NCBI GenBank assembly: GCA_041666425.1
Contig: JBAYHA010000005.1
Span: forward strand, 1-27,818
Direction of reading: 5' to 3'
DNA: 27,818 nucleotides
Source of the DNA: JBAYHA01 sp041666425
GTDB taxonomy: Bacteria; Patescibacteriota; Patescibacteriia; UBA11705; JABHMO01
This document shows, in pieces, positions 1 to 7,255 of this stretch (the first letter of the stretch is position 1; the number at the start of each line of letters is the position of its first letter). The notes under the pieces were generated by a model that searched no databases, had not been told where the DNA came from, and worked only from the letters and a program-made list of their open reading frames with translations. Both the position numbers and the translations under genes were made by a program.

Positions 1-59
1 TCGGCCGTGCCTCCGCCGAAGCGTTGCTCGGCTACGCGCAGGCAGGTCGAAATGACAAA
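1..59. repeat. GC-rich dispersed repeat, inverted copy of 10840-10898
   Basis: These 59 bases are the reverse complement of 10840-10898 with one mismatch (C at position 14 against T). The segment is far richer in GC than its surroundings. It ends in the GTCGAAATGACAAA edge also seen in the element at 10840-10996, so it is probably the tail of another copy that begins before the window. It lies in a gene gap; open frames across it are repeat translations, not genes. Confidence 0.85.
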
Positions 60-113
60 ATTATATAGTTCTTTGCTCAATATTTCTATATTATTTTGTT
101 TAGTTTCCTCCAG

Positions 114-190
114 TGGCAGATCCGCCTTTGGCGGAGTTCCTTTGCTCTGTTGCTTGCCCTTCCGTAGCTCGCAGAGCGAAGGAGGGCTCT
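114..190. repeat. Palindromic intergenic repeat (CCGCC-TTT-GGCGG hairpin plus a second hairpin)
   Basis: Positions 122-134 form CCGCC-TTT-GGCGG, followed by a TTGCTCTGTTG-like tail. A related copy lies at 7181-7228 (about 80% alike by eye). A second palindrome follows at about 157-189, where GCCCTTCC faces GAAGGAGGGC. This occupies the gap downstream of the epimerase gene. It may serve as a 3' end structure for that gene, but there is no clean T-run terminator. Confidence 0.6.
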
Positions 191-198
191 TTTGCTCC

Positions 199-654
199 TT
201 ATCTATTCTTTGTCGTCCAATCAAAATTAATCATCGGATCATCAAAGGCGATTCTTTCTTCATCAGGTTCTGCCGGATTATAGGCTTCGCTGGTGTGATA
301 AAAAAGGCAGACCTTTTCATTACCAAGAACACGATAGCCATGCGCCACGCCCGGCGGAATGGAAATCAAAACCGGATTTTCACGGCCGGCAAAAACAACT
401 TGCGTTTCACCTTTTGTTGATGAGCCTTCTCTCATGTCATATAAAACAACTTGCGCCAAACCATTAACGACGAACCAAACATCCCACTGTTTTTGATGCC
501 AATGAAACGCCTTGATTACGCCCGGAAAAGTTTCGGTATAACTGGTTTGTTTTACTGGATGAAAAGTTTCTTCACCATCCTTGATCACTTCGCAAAAAAA
601 TCCGCGATCATCGCAGTATCTTTTTACTGATTTTATTTTTACCTCGTTAATCAT
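199..654 (-). CDS. dTDP-4-dehydrorhamnose 3,5-epimerase family (RmlC-like cupin) protein
   Basis: About 151 residues with an RmlC-type cupin pattern: an N-terminal DDRGFFCEV segment, FHWHQKQWD in the position of the usual GLHxQ active-site strand, then GLAQVVLYD, IPPGVAHGY and a C-terminal AYNPAEPDEERIAFDDP segment. RmlC enzymes epimerise C3 and C5 of dTDP-4-keto-6-deoxyglucose in dTDP-rhamnose synthesis. The protein is shorter than a typical RmlC (about 180) and the FHWHQ motif departs from the classical one, so another nucleotide-sugar epimerase or isomerase activity is possible. I chose ATG at 654; the frame extends to a TTG at 663, but that codon lies in the octamer repeat. No Shine-Dalgarno sequence is seen. 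No other rml gene is in the window, though glycosyltransferases lie at 16250-19639. Confidence 0.8.
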   Translation of the reverse strand: MINEVKIKSVKRYCDDRGFFCEVIKDGEETFHPVKQTSYTETFPGVIKAFHWHQKQWDVWFVVNGLAQVVLYDMREGSSTKGETQVVFAGRENPVLISIPPGVAHGYRVLGNEKVCLFYHTSEAYNPAEPDEERIAFDDPMINFDWTTKNR

Positions 655-660
655 AATTTT

Positions 661-761
661 CAACTGATCAACCGATCAACTGACCAAATAAACAATCATT
701 GTAATTTTAAAAAAAATAAAATTAAATTGATCAGTTGCTCTGTTGGTCTGTTAGTCTGTTG
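661..761. repeat. Inverted pair of octamer arrays (CAACNGAN type)
   Basis: The left arm (661-687) reads CAACTGAT, CAACCGAT, CAACTGAC, CAA. The right arm (730-761) holds four octamers in the opposite orientation: ATCAGTTG, CTCTGTTG, GTCTGTTA, GTCTGTTG. The arms flank an AT-rich spacer and fill most of the gap between the epimerase and the protease. They could pair as an imperfect hairpin in DNA or RNA. Similar pairs occur at 6963-7236 and 18041-18150. Confidence 0.8.
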
Positions 762-765
762 AATT

Positions 766-2841
766 TTAATGAATTACTCCCCCTCCACGAAAATCTTTCT
801 TATATAAAAAGCCCTCTTTTATGACCTTACCGTAAAAATCAAAAATTCGCAAATGCGGTCCACCGCCCTGTCCGGCCATAGTCAAAATATCAGTGCGACC
901 ATCATTATTCCAATCACCGGCCAAAACACTCACCCCTCCGGTAAAATTTTCGCTATATGCAAAAAAACTAACCAATCTTGTCCCGTCAAATCGATAAGCC
1001 GTAATATGTGGAGCTCCTGTTTTGCCAGCTCCACACAAAAGATCCATCACCCCATCATTATCAATATCACCAACAGCAATATTCACTCCTCCGGTAAATT
1101 TAACGCTATATGCCAAAAAATTCTTTATTTCCAAAGCGGCTCCGTCAAAAATTTTTATCTTTGGCATCAAGCTACTGTTTGGCGCAGTGATTATTTCATT
1201 TTTTTTGTCACCGTTAATATCACCAATAGCCACATTTACTCCGCCAAAAAAATCCTTATTATAAGCTAAAAATTCTCGTTGCAAAGAGCCATTAATTTCG
1301 TAAATTCTTACTGCCGGCTTGTATTTACTTTTTGGGGCAATAACTATTTCCACTTGACCGTCATTATCAGTATCACCAACGGCCACCGAAAGACCGCCTT
1401 TGAACTCCGCCCCAAAAGGTAACCAAGAATTGATGTTTCTGCCCTCAAAATCCATAATTTTGACAATCCCTTGATCCTCAACGCCACCTACTGCCACAAT
1501 TTCCAACTTACTATCATTATTTATATCAGCAACGGCAAAATCCATGCTTGTAAATTTTTCACCCAAAACAATTGTTTCACTTTGTAAATTTAAATTCTTG
1601 TCAAATAAACGCAAATTTCCATTACCCTTTGCAACCGTAGAAAAATAAACTTGATCTAATTTTTTTACTCCGGCTTTTGGTTCATTGGTAATAATTACCG
1701 GCTTGACCGGAACTACAGGAACATTAACCGGTTGATTTGTCACCAAAGAACTATTGGCTGTTAATTTTTCCAAAGCTGAACGAATATTCAAAATTCCCTC
1801 ACCAACTTTATCTTTGTATTTTAAATCACTGAGCAACAATAATCCGCTGGAACTTTTGATCGTTTCAATCATTTTTTGCGGAGTCAAAGAAAAATCATAT
1901 GACTTTAACAACGCTGTCGCACCGGAAACCAAACCAGCGGAAAAAGAACTGCCCTGCCAACCCTCACCATAATATTCAGAAAAAAATGCCGATCCATCTT
2001 GGTTAACTAAACTTATAATATCAACACCGGGCGCGGAAATATCAATACACCCGGAACCGTAATTAGCAAAAGAAGCAATTTTGTTGTCCTTGTTCGTAGC
2101 CGAAACACCCAGAATCCGATTGACTGTGAATTCTTGGTCATAACAAACCGGATATTGCGGTTTTTGGCTCATATCCACACCTTGTTGATTCCCTGCGCCA
2201 TTCCCCGAAGCGGCCACGATCAAAACACCCTTATTATAAGCATTGATAATACTGTTCTTTAAACTTTCACTGGTATCATCCCCGCCAAAACTCAAATTGA
2301 TAATATGCGCCCCATTATTGACCGCATAATCAATTGCCCGCGCCACGTTATAAGCTTTTCCTTCTCCTTTGGCGTTCATAACCAATAACGGCATAATTTT
2401 TACATTGGCCGTAACACCCTTAATTCCTTGATTATTATCATGAACAGCTGAAATTAACCCGGCAATAAATGTCCCATGACTCATGGCGCTGATTGAAAAA
2501 TCATCCATTGTTTTTGGCTTTGGGTCTGCTGTTTCCGAAATGAAATCCCAACCATTTACATCATCAACAAAACCATTACTGTCATTATCTTTGCCATCAA
2601 TAATCTCATCACTGTTAAACCAAATATTTTGCACCAAGTCAGGATGGTTGATATCCACGCCAGTATCAATTACTGCCACAACCACATTGGCGTTACCAGT
2701 ACTCAAAGTCCAAGCGCCGGGAGCATTTATTCTTTCCAAATACCACTGCTTGTAATAATAAGAATCCGCAGCCGAAACGCTTGGAGAAATCACTAAATTT
2801 AAAACAAAAGCTACTAATAACAACAATTTCTTATTGCCCAT
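766..2841 (-). CDS. Secreted subtilisin-like S8 serine protease with C-terminal FG-GAP/VCBS-like repeats
   Basis: 691 residues starting at ATG 2841. The N-terminal hydrophobic run ending near SVSA (residue 24) is a likely signal peptide. The S8 triad is visible: Asp59 in AVIDTGVD, His122 in SHGTFIAG and Ser299 in GSSFSAG, with the oxyanion Asn214 in ASGNGAG. The Ser motif is GSSFSAG rather than the common GTSMA. After a Pro/Val-rich linker (about residues 365-385) come five repeats with calcium-loop-like cores (DINNDSK, DTDNDGQ, DINGDKK, DIDNDGV, DWNNDGR), as in FG-GAP/VCBS beta-propellers. The protein is probably exported and acts at or outside the cell surface, with the repeats supporting calcium-dependent stability or adhesion; this last part is inference. 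A TATAAT box lies just upstream. The gene stands alone between repeat-filled gaps. Confidence 0.93.
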   Translation of the reverse strand: MGNKKLLLLVAFVLNLVISPSVSAADSYYYKQWYLERINAPGAWTLSTGNANVVVAVIDTGVDINHPDLVQNIWFNSDEIIDGKDNDSNGFVDDVNGWDFISETADPKPKTMDDFSISAMSHGTFIAGLISAVHDNNQGIKGVTANVKIMPLLVMNAKGEGKAYNVARAIDYAVNNGAHIINLSFGGDDTSESLKNSIINAYNKGVLIVAASGNGAGNQQGVDMSQKPQYPVCYDQEFTVNRILGVSATNKDNKIASFANYGSGCIDISAPGVDIISLVNQDGSAFFSEYYGEGWQGSSFSAGLVSGATALLKSYDFSLTPQKMIETIKSSSGLLLLSDLKYKDKVGEGILNIRSALEKLTANSSLVTNQPVNVPVVPVKPVIITNEPKAGVKKLDQVYFSTVAKGNGNLRLFDKNLNLQSETIVLGEKFTSMDFAVADINNDSKLEIVAVGGVEDQGIVKIMDFEGRNINSWLPFGAEFKGGLSVAVGDTDNDGQVEIVIAPKSKYKPAVRIYEINGSLQREFLAYNKDFFGGVNVAIGDINGDKKNEIITAPNSSLMPKIKIFDGAALEIKNFLAYSVKFTGGVNIAVGDIDNDGVMDLLCGAGKTGAPHITAYRFDGTRLVSFFAYSENFTGGVSVLAGDWNNDGRTDILTMAGQGGGPHLRIFDFYGKVIKEGFLYKKDFRGGGVIH

Positions 2842-2876
2842 ATAAATTGACTTTTTAAATCAAAAATAACACACTT

Positions 2877-2905
2877 ATTATAGCGTAATTTATCAAAAAA
2901 GTTAA
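2877..2905 (-). promoter_or_regulatory. Promoter for the S8 protease gene
   Basis: On the minus strand a perfect TATAAT (2882 down to 2877) follows TTAACT (2905-2900) with a 17-base spacer, 35 bases before the protease ATG. A TTGACA on the plus strand at 2910-2915 probably belongs to a divergent promoter for the gene at 2967. The best -10 candidates for that promoter (CAAGAT at 2933, or TGTAAT at 2938 with a 22-base spacer) are poor. Confidence 0.55.
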
Positions 2906-2966
2906 ATTATTGACAAAGTCAAAAAAAAATGCCAAGATGTAATGTTCCTTACAACTGGGGGTATCC

Positions 2967-3596
2967 ATGGATAAAGATAAAAGAAAACCCGACGCTGGGC
3001 AAATAATATTTTTGAGCCGAGGAGAACAACCATTTTTTCAATGGGCTGAACTTTTCCCAAAAACACAACCAGAAGAAGTTGCAGAAGAACATATCATTTT
3101 GCAATATTTGGAGTTTTTGGTAAATAACAAAAACATTACCCAAAAAGCCAAGACCCGAATTGTTCTGGCGCTCTCACCTCTTTTTCAAATCAAAGTATCA
3201 TTTGATGTGGTTGAAGATGTCAGGGCTGAATTCAATCAGAACATTTCCGTCAACCAAGGCAAAAGATTTTATAATAATGTAGCTAACGAAGAAGCTTCTT
3301 ACTGGGAAGACGGCCACGCTTCAATTAACGGATTTGATTTCTTTGCCGCGGACAGACTGTTTTATCGAAAAGGGTCAGAAGTAAACAAAGTAATACCTTT
3401 TAACAAAAACTGCCAAAAACCAGAAACAGTGGAATGGGACATCCCCACAGAATTGCTTATTCCCAGACGCTGGTTCTTGATCTGCCTGCGCATGTTCAGG
3501 CATCAGTATCAAAACGGAATTTTTTGCCAAGAAAAAACCCTCGAAGAAATGGAGCTGGAAGAAATACTGTTTGGCAAAAAACCAAACAATAGCTAA
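2967..3596 (+). CDS. Hypothetical protein, stand-alone gene with its own terminator
   Basis: 209 residues; I do not recognise the family. There is no signal peptide or membrane span. The protein is of mixed charge with many aromatic residues: FFQWAELFP near the N-terminus, YWEDGHASINGFDFF in the middle, and a basic and aromatic segment (RRWFLICLRMFRHQYQ) before an acidic Glu-rich end. A purine-rich TGGGGG run lies six bases before the ATG. It is one of few plus-strand genes, convergent with thrS, and ends in a strong terminator at 3606. Its single-gene transcription unit resembles those at 13426, 14060 and 23448. Function unknown. Confidence 0.8.
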   Translation: MDKDKRKPDAGQIIFLSRGEQPFFQWAELFPKTQPEEVAEEHIILQYLEFLVNNKNITQKAKTRIVLALSPLFQIKVSFDVVEDVRAEFNQNISVNQGKRFYNNVANEEASYWEDGHASINGFDFFAADRLFYRKGSEVNKVIPFNKNCQKPETVEWDIPTELLIPRRWFLICLRMFRHQYQNGIFCQEKTLEEMELEEILFGKKPNNS

Positions 3597-3605
3597 TAAC
3601 ACAAA

Positions 3606-3638
3606 AGCGAGCCACGCAACATGGCTCGCTCTTTTTTT
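3606..3638 (+). terminator. Intrinsic terminator after the hypothetical gene at 2967
   Basis: A nine-base-pair stem AGCGAGCCA/TGGCTCGCT with a seven-base loop is followed by C and seven T. It lies ten bases after the stop codon. In the other direction the stem is followed by TTTTGTG, so it may also weakly end thrS transcription, which converges from 3671. Confidence 0.9.
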
Positions 3639-3670
3639 ACAATTTTTGTTGAGTTTTATATCCTAAATCC

Positions 3671-5449
3671 TTAATTCTCAATTCTTAAAATTTCCAAAAA
3701 TTCACTTAACGGTTTGACCCCAAGATCACCTTCTCCTCTTCTGCGCACGGCCACGGTTTGCGCTTCAACTTCTTTTTCACCAATAACTAAAATATATGGC
3801 AACTTTTCTTTTTCCGCAGTTCTGATTCTTTTTGGCAAAGATTCAGAATTATTATCAACGGTTACGCGCCAACCTTTTTCTTTTAACTCAACTTTTACTT
3901 TTTCCGCATAATCAATAAATTTTTCCGAAACAGGTAAAACTCTAATTTGCTCTGGCGAAAGCCATAATGGAAATGCGCCAGCATAATGTTCAATCAAAAT
4001 TCCCATAAATCTTTCCGGAGATCCGACAATGGCGCTATGAATCATAATCGGTTGTTTCTTTTCACCATTCTCATCGGTATATTCCAAGCTAAATCTTTTT
4101 GGCATGTTGAAATCAAGTTGAATTGTGGAAATTTGCCACTCACGACCAAGAGAGTCTTTCACAATCAAATCCATTTTGGGACCATAAAAAGCGGCCTCAC
4201 CTTGCGTAGCAACAAACTCAATTTGCTGTTCAACAAGAATTTCGCGCAATAAATTTTGTGATTTTTCCCAAACATCATTATCACCAAGATATTTTTCTTT
4301 TTTATTTTCATCACGCAAAGATAACCGAATATGATAATTCAAACCATATTTGATCATCGCCTTTTTGATGGCTCCAAGAACATTGTTAAATTCAGATTTA
4401 ATTTGATCTTCACGACAAAAACAGTGTCCATCATCCTGACAAAAACAACGCAAACGAGTAAGACCGCTTAATTCGCCCGGTTTTTCATCACGATAAAGAT
4501 TAGCAAAATCAGCGATACGCACCGGCAAATCACGATAACTTCGACCAACGCTGGCAAAAATTTGCGTATGTTGCGGACAGTTCATCGGTTTTAAATAATA
4601 TTCTTCATCAGTGTAATGACTGTGTACTTCAAACATGTCATCTTTGTATTTGTCATAATGACCGGAAACTTTGAAAAGTTCCGCCTTATTCATGTTTGGC
4701 GTATGAACTTCTTCATAACCAATCGCTTCACGCAAAGTTCTAGAATAATCGGCAATCATTCGTCGTAATTTTGCGCCTTTGGCAGTGTAAAGTGGCAAAC
4801 CAGGGCCAACCAATTCGGAAAAAATAAATAAACCCAATTCTTTGCCAATTTTACGGTGATCTCTTTTTTCCGCTTCAACCAACATATTTTGGTAATCAGC
4901 CAATTCTTGTTCTGTAGCAAAAGCCAAGGCATAAAGTCGTTGCAACATTTTGTTGTGTTCATCCCCGCGCCAATAAGCACCGGCCACTTTTTGCACTTTA
5001 AAAGAGCCAACTTCCTTGGTTGAATTCAAATGCGGTCCGCGACACATGTCTTCGAAAACCACTTCCCCGTTTTTGTTTAAATTTTTGTAAAAACTGATTT
5101 GCGTTTCACCTTCTTTTTCCAAATCAACAATCAACTCCAATTTGTATGGATTGTTTTTTAATTTTTCCTTAGCCTCAGAAATTGGCAAAAGATATTGCTC
5201 AAATTTCTGATCTTCACGCACGATTCTTTCCATTTCTTTTTGGATTTGCTTCAAATTTTCCGGGGAAAAAGAATTTTCGCCCAAATCAAAATCATAATAA
5301 AAACCATTAGCAACAGCTGGGCCAATAGTTAATTGCGCTTGCGGATAAATTTTCAAAACCGCTTGCGCCATGATGTGCGACAAGGAATGTCGCATCATTT
5401 CCAACTGCGCCAAAGCTTCGTTGGATGAATCCAATTTTTCGTTTGACAT
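3671..5449 (-). CDS. thrS: Threonyl-tRNA synthetase, lacking the TGS domain
   Basis: 592 residues. ThrRS charges tRNA-Thr with threonine, and its N-terminal domain edits mischarged serine. Visible parts in order: the editing domain with RHSLSHIMAQAV near residue 20 and CRGPHLNSTKEVG; the class II core with MNCPQHTQIF (zinc-ligand Cys), motif 2 around GLTRLRCFCQDDGHCF, and motif 3 in GSPERFMGILIEHYAG; then a C-terminal anticodon-binding domain from about residue 490. A typical bacterial ThrRS is about 640 residues and begins with a TGS domain. Here the protein starts almost directly at the editing domain, so TGS is absent. ATG at 5449 has no Shine-Dalgarno sequence, and the 140 bases between the T-box terminator and the ATG are AT-rich. 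Expression is probably controlled by the T-box leader upstream. Confidence 0.97.
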   Translation of the reverse strand: MSNEKLDSSNEALAQLEMMRHSLSHIMAQAVLKIYPQAQLTIGPAVANGFYYDFDLGENSFSPENLKQIQKEMERIVREDQKFEQYLLPISEAKEKLKNNPYKLELIVDLEKEGETQISFYKNLNKNGEVVFEDMCRGPHLNSTKEVGSFKVQKVAGAYWRGDEHNKMLQRLYALAFATEQELADYQNMLVEAEKRDHRKIGKELGLFIFSELVGPGLPLYTAKGAKLRRMIADYSRTLREAIGYEEVHTPNMNKAELFKVSGHYDKYKDDMFEVHSHYTDEEYYLKPMNCPQHTQIFASVGRSYRDLPVRIADFANLYRDEKPGELSGLTRLRCFCQDDGHCFCREDQIKSEFNNVLGAIKKAMIKYGLNYHIRLSLRDENKKEKYLGDNDVWEKSQNLLREILVEQQIEFVATQGEAAFYGPKMDLIVKDSLGREWQISTIQLDFNMPKRFSLEYTDENGEKKQPIMIHSAIVGSPERFMGILIEHYAGAFPLWLSPEQIRVLPVSEKFIDYAEKVKVELKEKGWRVTVDNNSESLPKRIRTAEKEKLPYILVIGEKEVEAQTVAVRRRGEGDLGVKPLSEFLEILRIEN

Positions 5450-5590
5450 AAATTTATAAAATAGATATTAATTTTAAATAATTAATACACCAACAATATT
5501 GTAACTGAATATTCGAAGAATTCGTAGCTTAATTATTTGAAGATTAGCAGAATTAGCAGAAATAAAATTCTCTTCAATTAATTCGTAGAT

Positions 5591-5749
5591 AAAAAAAACC
5601 AAGGCATCATACCTTGGGACCACGTCATCCGACATGGTGGTTCCACCCAAATTCTTTGAAATAAATCAAAGCGCTTAATTTGTCTCGATTTAGCTAAAAG
5701 AAAAACTTGCGTTTTTAGCGTTTTGGTAAAACGCTCAATCATCGATTGT
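5591..5749 (-). promoter_or_regulatory. T-box leader of thrS (antiterminator/terminator switch)
   Basis: On the minus strand a T-box core, TGGGTGGAACCAC (5649-5637), begins an antiterminator. TTGGG pairs with CCCAA, a TGGA bulge follows, and ACCAC pairs with GTGGT. The CCCAAGG strand is shared with a competing terminator, CCAAGG/CCTTGG with a seven-base loop (5617-5599), followed by eight T (5598-5591). A CTTTGA/TCAAAG hairpin lies just before the T-box core, where stem III usually sits. Further upstream are AGCGTTTT-ACC-AAAACGCT (5735-5717) and AAAAAC-GCAA-GTTTTT. In T-box riboswitches the TGGN bulge pairs with the uncharged NCCA end of tRNA, here fitting a U discriminator base. ACC, a threonine codon, is the specifier candidate. 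The upstream part is about 95 nt, shorter than a canonical stem I region. The switch logic is clear; the specifier is tentative. Confidence 0.85.
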
Positions 5750-5753
5750 TAAT

Positions 5754-5781
5754 ATAATACTCCACCAATAATTTTTGTCAA
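5754..5781 (-). promoter_or_regulatory. Promoter of the thrS T-box leader
   Basis: On the minus strand TTGACA (5781-5776) and TATTAT (5759-5754) are separated by 16 bases. Transcription would start near 5747, directly before the first leader hairpin. The position fits a leader RNA of about 155 nt up to the T-box terminator. Confidence 0.75.
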
Positions 5782-5783
5782 AT

Positions 5784-5810
5784 AAAAAAGAACCGGTCTT
5801 GCCGATTCTT
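5784..5810 (-). terminator. Intrinsic terminator of the baseplate-J-like gene
   Basis: On the minus strand AAGAATCGG pairs with CCGGTTCTT (one G-T wobble) across a five-base loop, followed by six T. It lies eight bases after the stop codon of the gene at 5819-6955 and just before the thrS promoter, so it insulates the T-box unit. Confidence 0.85.
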
Positions 5811-5818
5811 TTGTTTTT

Positions 5819-6955
5819 TTATTTTGCATTCATAATAATAATATCCACATGTTCGGGAGATTTTGGGACAGTACTTACCCAAAAAGGTGTGAGCTGAACT
5901 TTGACCGAATCAATCTGCTCAAAATTGGACAAATAAAGTTCCACCGCCTTTGGACTCAATCCGGACAGTTTTTCTTTGTCAAAAATAGCATTATCACTTT
6001 TGATAATTGCCAGACCTTCGACATGCACCTTTACTTTTGCGGTTTTTTCATTGCCGTTAAATGATTGAACGATATAAGTGAATTTGTCAGTTTGCAAACT
6101 GGACAAATCCAATCCTTTTTCTAAAGCGTTTTTTAAATTATCCCCGGCTTTTTCTATAATACTTTTTTGTTCCAATCCCAACAAAACAACTTTTGCTTTC
6201 ATGTCAAAAGAAAAATTTTCACTGATTGTGCCGATTTCCGCTCCAGCCTTTTCGGAAATAATCTGTTTGTCAACCACCAACATCACCAAATCAGAACGTT
6301 GCTCGTCATTTTTGAAATTTTCTATGGCTTTTTCATAAAGAACTTCCAATAATTTTTCTTTGGCTTTTTGCAAATCAACCTCAGCCACCGCTTTTTGCTC
6401 TCCTCCCGCCGGCTTTAAAACTGTTTTGCTTTCGGCATAAACTTTGTCGCGCAAATTTTCCGCCAATCCCGGAATAATAAAACTGGTCGGTTGAAGTTCG
6501 GTAAAAGCTGAAGGATTATCCGCATAAACATTAGTTTCAATGGAGCCATTGGCGGGCACTACCACGCGATCAGTCAGACGAAGCAAAATACCGTCTTGCG
6601 TTTGAAGTCTAGTTGTTTTGATTAACGTCTGATCTTCGGCTCTTTTGTTAATTATAACCACTTTGCCAATGGAGCTGCCTTCTGTGGCTTTGCTTCCGGT
6701 CGCCTCGCCTTCAATAGAAGCTTCGACTTCGGTTTCGTACAAAAAACCATTAACCGAATCCACGGTTGCACCATCAGCGCTTACATCCAAAATAAAATCA
6801 GTGGCCACGGAGTTTGGTTTTGGCGTTATTTCAATCAGCGCCTTGCTGGCGGAAAAATACAAAATCACGCCAACCAAAATAACGGCCACGGCCACAAAAC
6901 CGAAAATTAAATTTTTGTAACTTTCGGAAAGAACGGAATTGCGTTTGATATACAT
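5819..6955 (-). CDS. Single-span membrane protein with a baseplate J-like extracytoplasmic region
   Basis: 378 residues. Residues about 17-34 (IFGFVAVAVILVGVILYF) form one membrane span, leaving a short basic cytoplasmic tail and a large outside domain. The segment with SSIGKVVIINKRAEDQT, TTRLQTQDGILLRLTD and VVVPANGSIETNVYAD resembles the baseplate J/gp47-like region often annotated in Patescibacteria envelope proteins. That label reflects a fold shared with phage and contractile-system parts; nothing nearby suggests a prophage. The second half has alternating Lys/Glu-rich helices and beta strands. Start ATG 6955 has no Shine-Dalgarno sequence. The gene is followed by its own terminator and preceded by repeats. 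A cell-envelope role is inferred from topology only. Confidence 0.75.
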   Translation of the reverse strand: MYIKRNSVLSESYKNLIFGFVAVAVILVGVILYFSASKALIEITPKPNSVATDFILDVSADGATVDSVNGFLYETEVEASIEGEATGSKATEGSSIGKVVIINKRAEDQTLIKTTRLQTQDGILLRLTDRVVVPANGSIETNVYADNPSAFTELQPTSFIIPGLAENLRDKVYAESKTVLKPAGGEQKAVAEVDLQKAKEKLLEVLYEKAIENFKNDEQRSDLVMLVVDKQIISEKAGAEIGTISENFSFDMKAKVVLLGLEQKSIIEKAGDNLKNALEKGLDLSSLQTDKFTYIVQSFNGNEKTAKVKVHVEGLAIIKSDNAIFDKEKLSGLSPKAVELYLSNFEQIDSVKVQLTPFWVSTVPKSPEHVDIIIMNAK

Positions 6956-6962
6956 AACTTTT

Positions 6963-7236
6963 CAACCGACCAACTGACCAACCGACCAAATAAAACAAGG
7001 TCATCTTGGGAAATTGTTCGTTTTATATATTTTTATTATTATTCGTAAAATTTAAGTTTTTGTTCAAAAATTTACAACGACTGAAAGCTTGCACCGAGCA
7101 GAGTCGCCGTGCTTCGCCATAGCGGCTACGCGACGGCAAGAGGTGTCGTCTAGGAAAGTTTTTGTATTCTTTTTTCGCCAGCGACGGATCTGCCTTTGGC
7201 GGAGTTCTTTTGCTTAGTTGCTCTGTTGGTCAGTTG
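6963..7236. repeat. Inverted octamer arrays flanking a GC-rich palindromic segment
   Basis: The left arm (6963-6989) is CAACCGAC, CAACTGAC, CAACCGAC, CAAA. The right arm (7213-7236) is CTTAGTTG, CTCTGTTG, GTCAGTTG, the same unit in reverse. Between them, 7081-7150 is GC-rich with nested palindromes (GCCGT near 7106 facing ACGGC near 7132). Positions 7181-7228 hold a diverged copy of the repeat at 114-152, with a TGCC-TTT-GGCG core. This explains the 300-base gap between dnaE and the baseplate-J-like gene; no gene is seen in it. Confidence 0.7.
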
Positions 7237-7255
7237 ATTATAAAATTATACCACA

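Noticed and set aside
7..420. Plus-strand open frame of 137 residues at the window start
   Set aside because: It crosses GC-rich repeats and then runs antisense to the RmlC-like gene; it is a shadow.
661..761. Octamer pairs as ordinary intrinsic terminators
   Set aside because: No T-run follows either arm, pairing is imperfect and spacers are long. True terminators in this window have compact GC stems followed by T.
853..1269. Plus-strand frames opposite the FG-GAP repeats of the protease
   Set aside because: They are antisense shadows whose apparent internal repetition comes from the protease repeats.
2910..2943. A clear promoter for the gene at 2967
   Set aside because: TTGACA is present, but no good -10 lies at 16-18 bases; only a TGTAAT at 22 bases was found.
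5461..5590. A second regulatory RNA between the T-box terminator and thrS
   Set aside because: The stretch is AT-rich with short direct repeats (ATTAGCAGA twice) but no stable GC-bearing structure that I can support.
5819..6955. A prophage or contractile injection system, suggested by the baseplate-J-like protein
   Set aside because: There is one membrane-anchored protein only. No tail, sheath, spike, integrase or capsid genes lie nearby.
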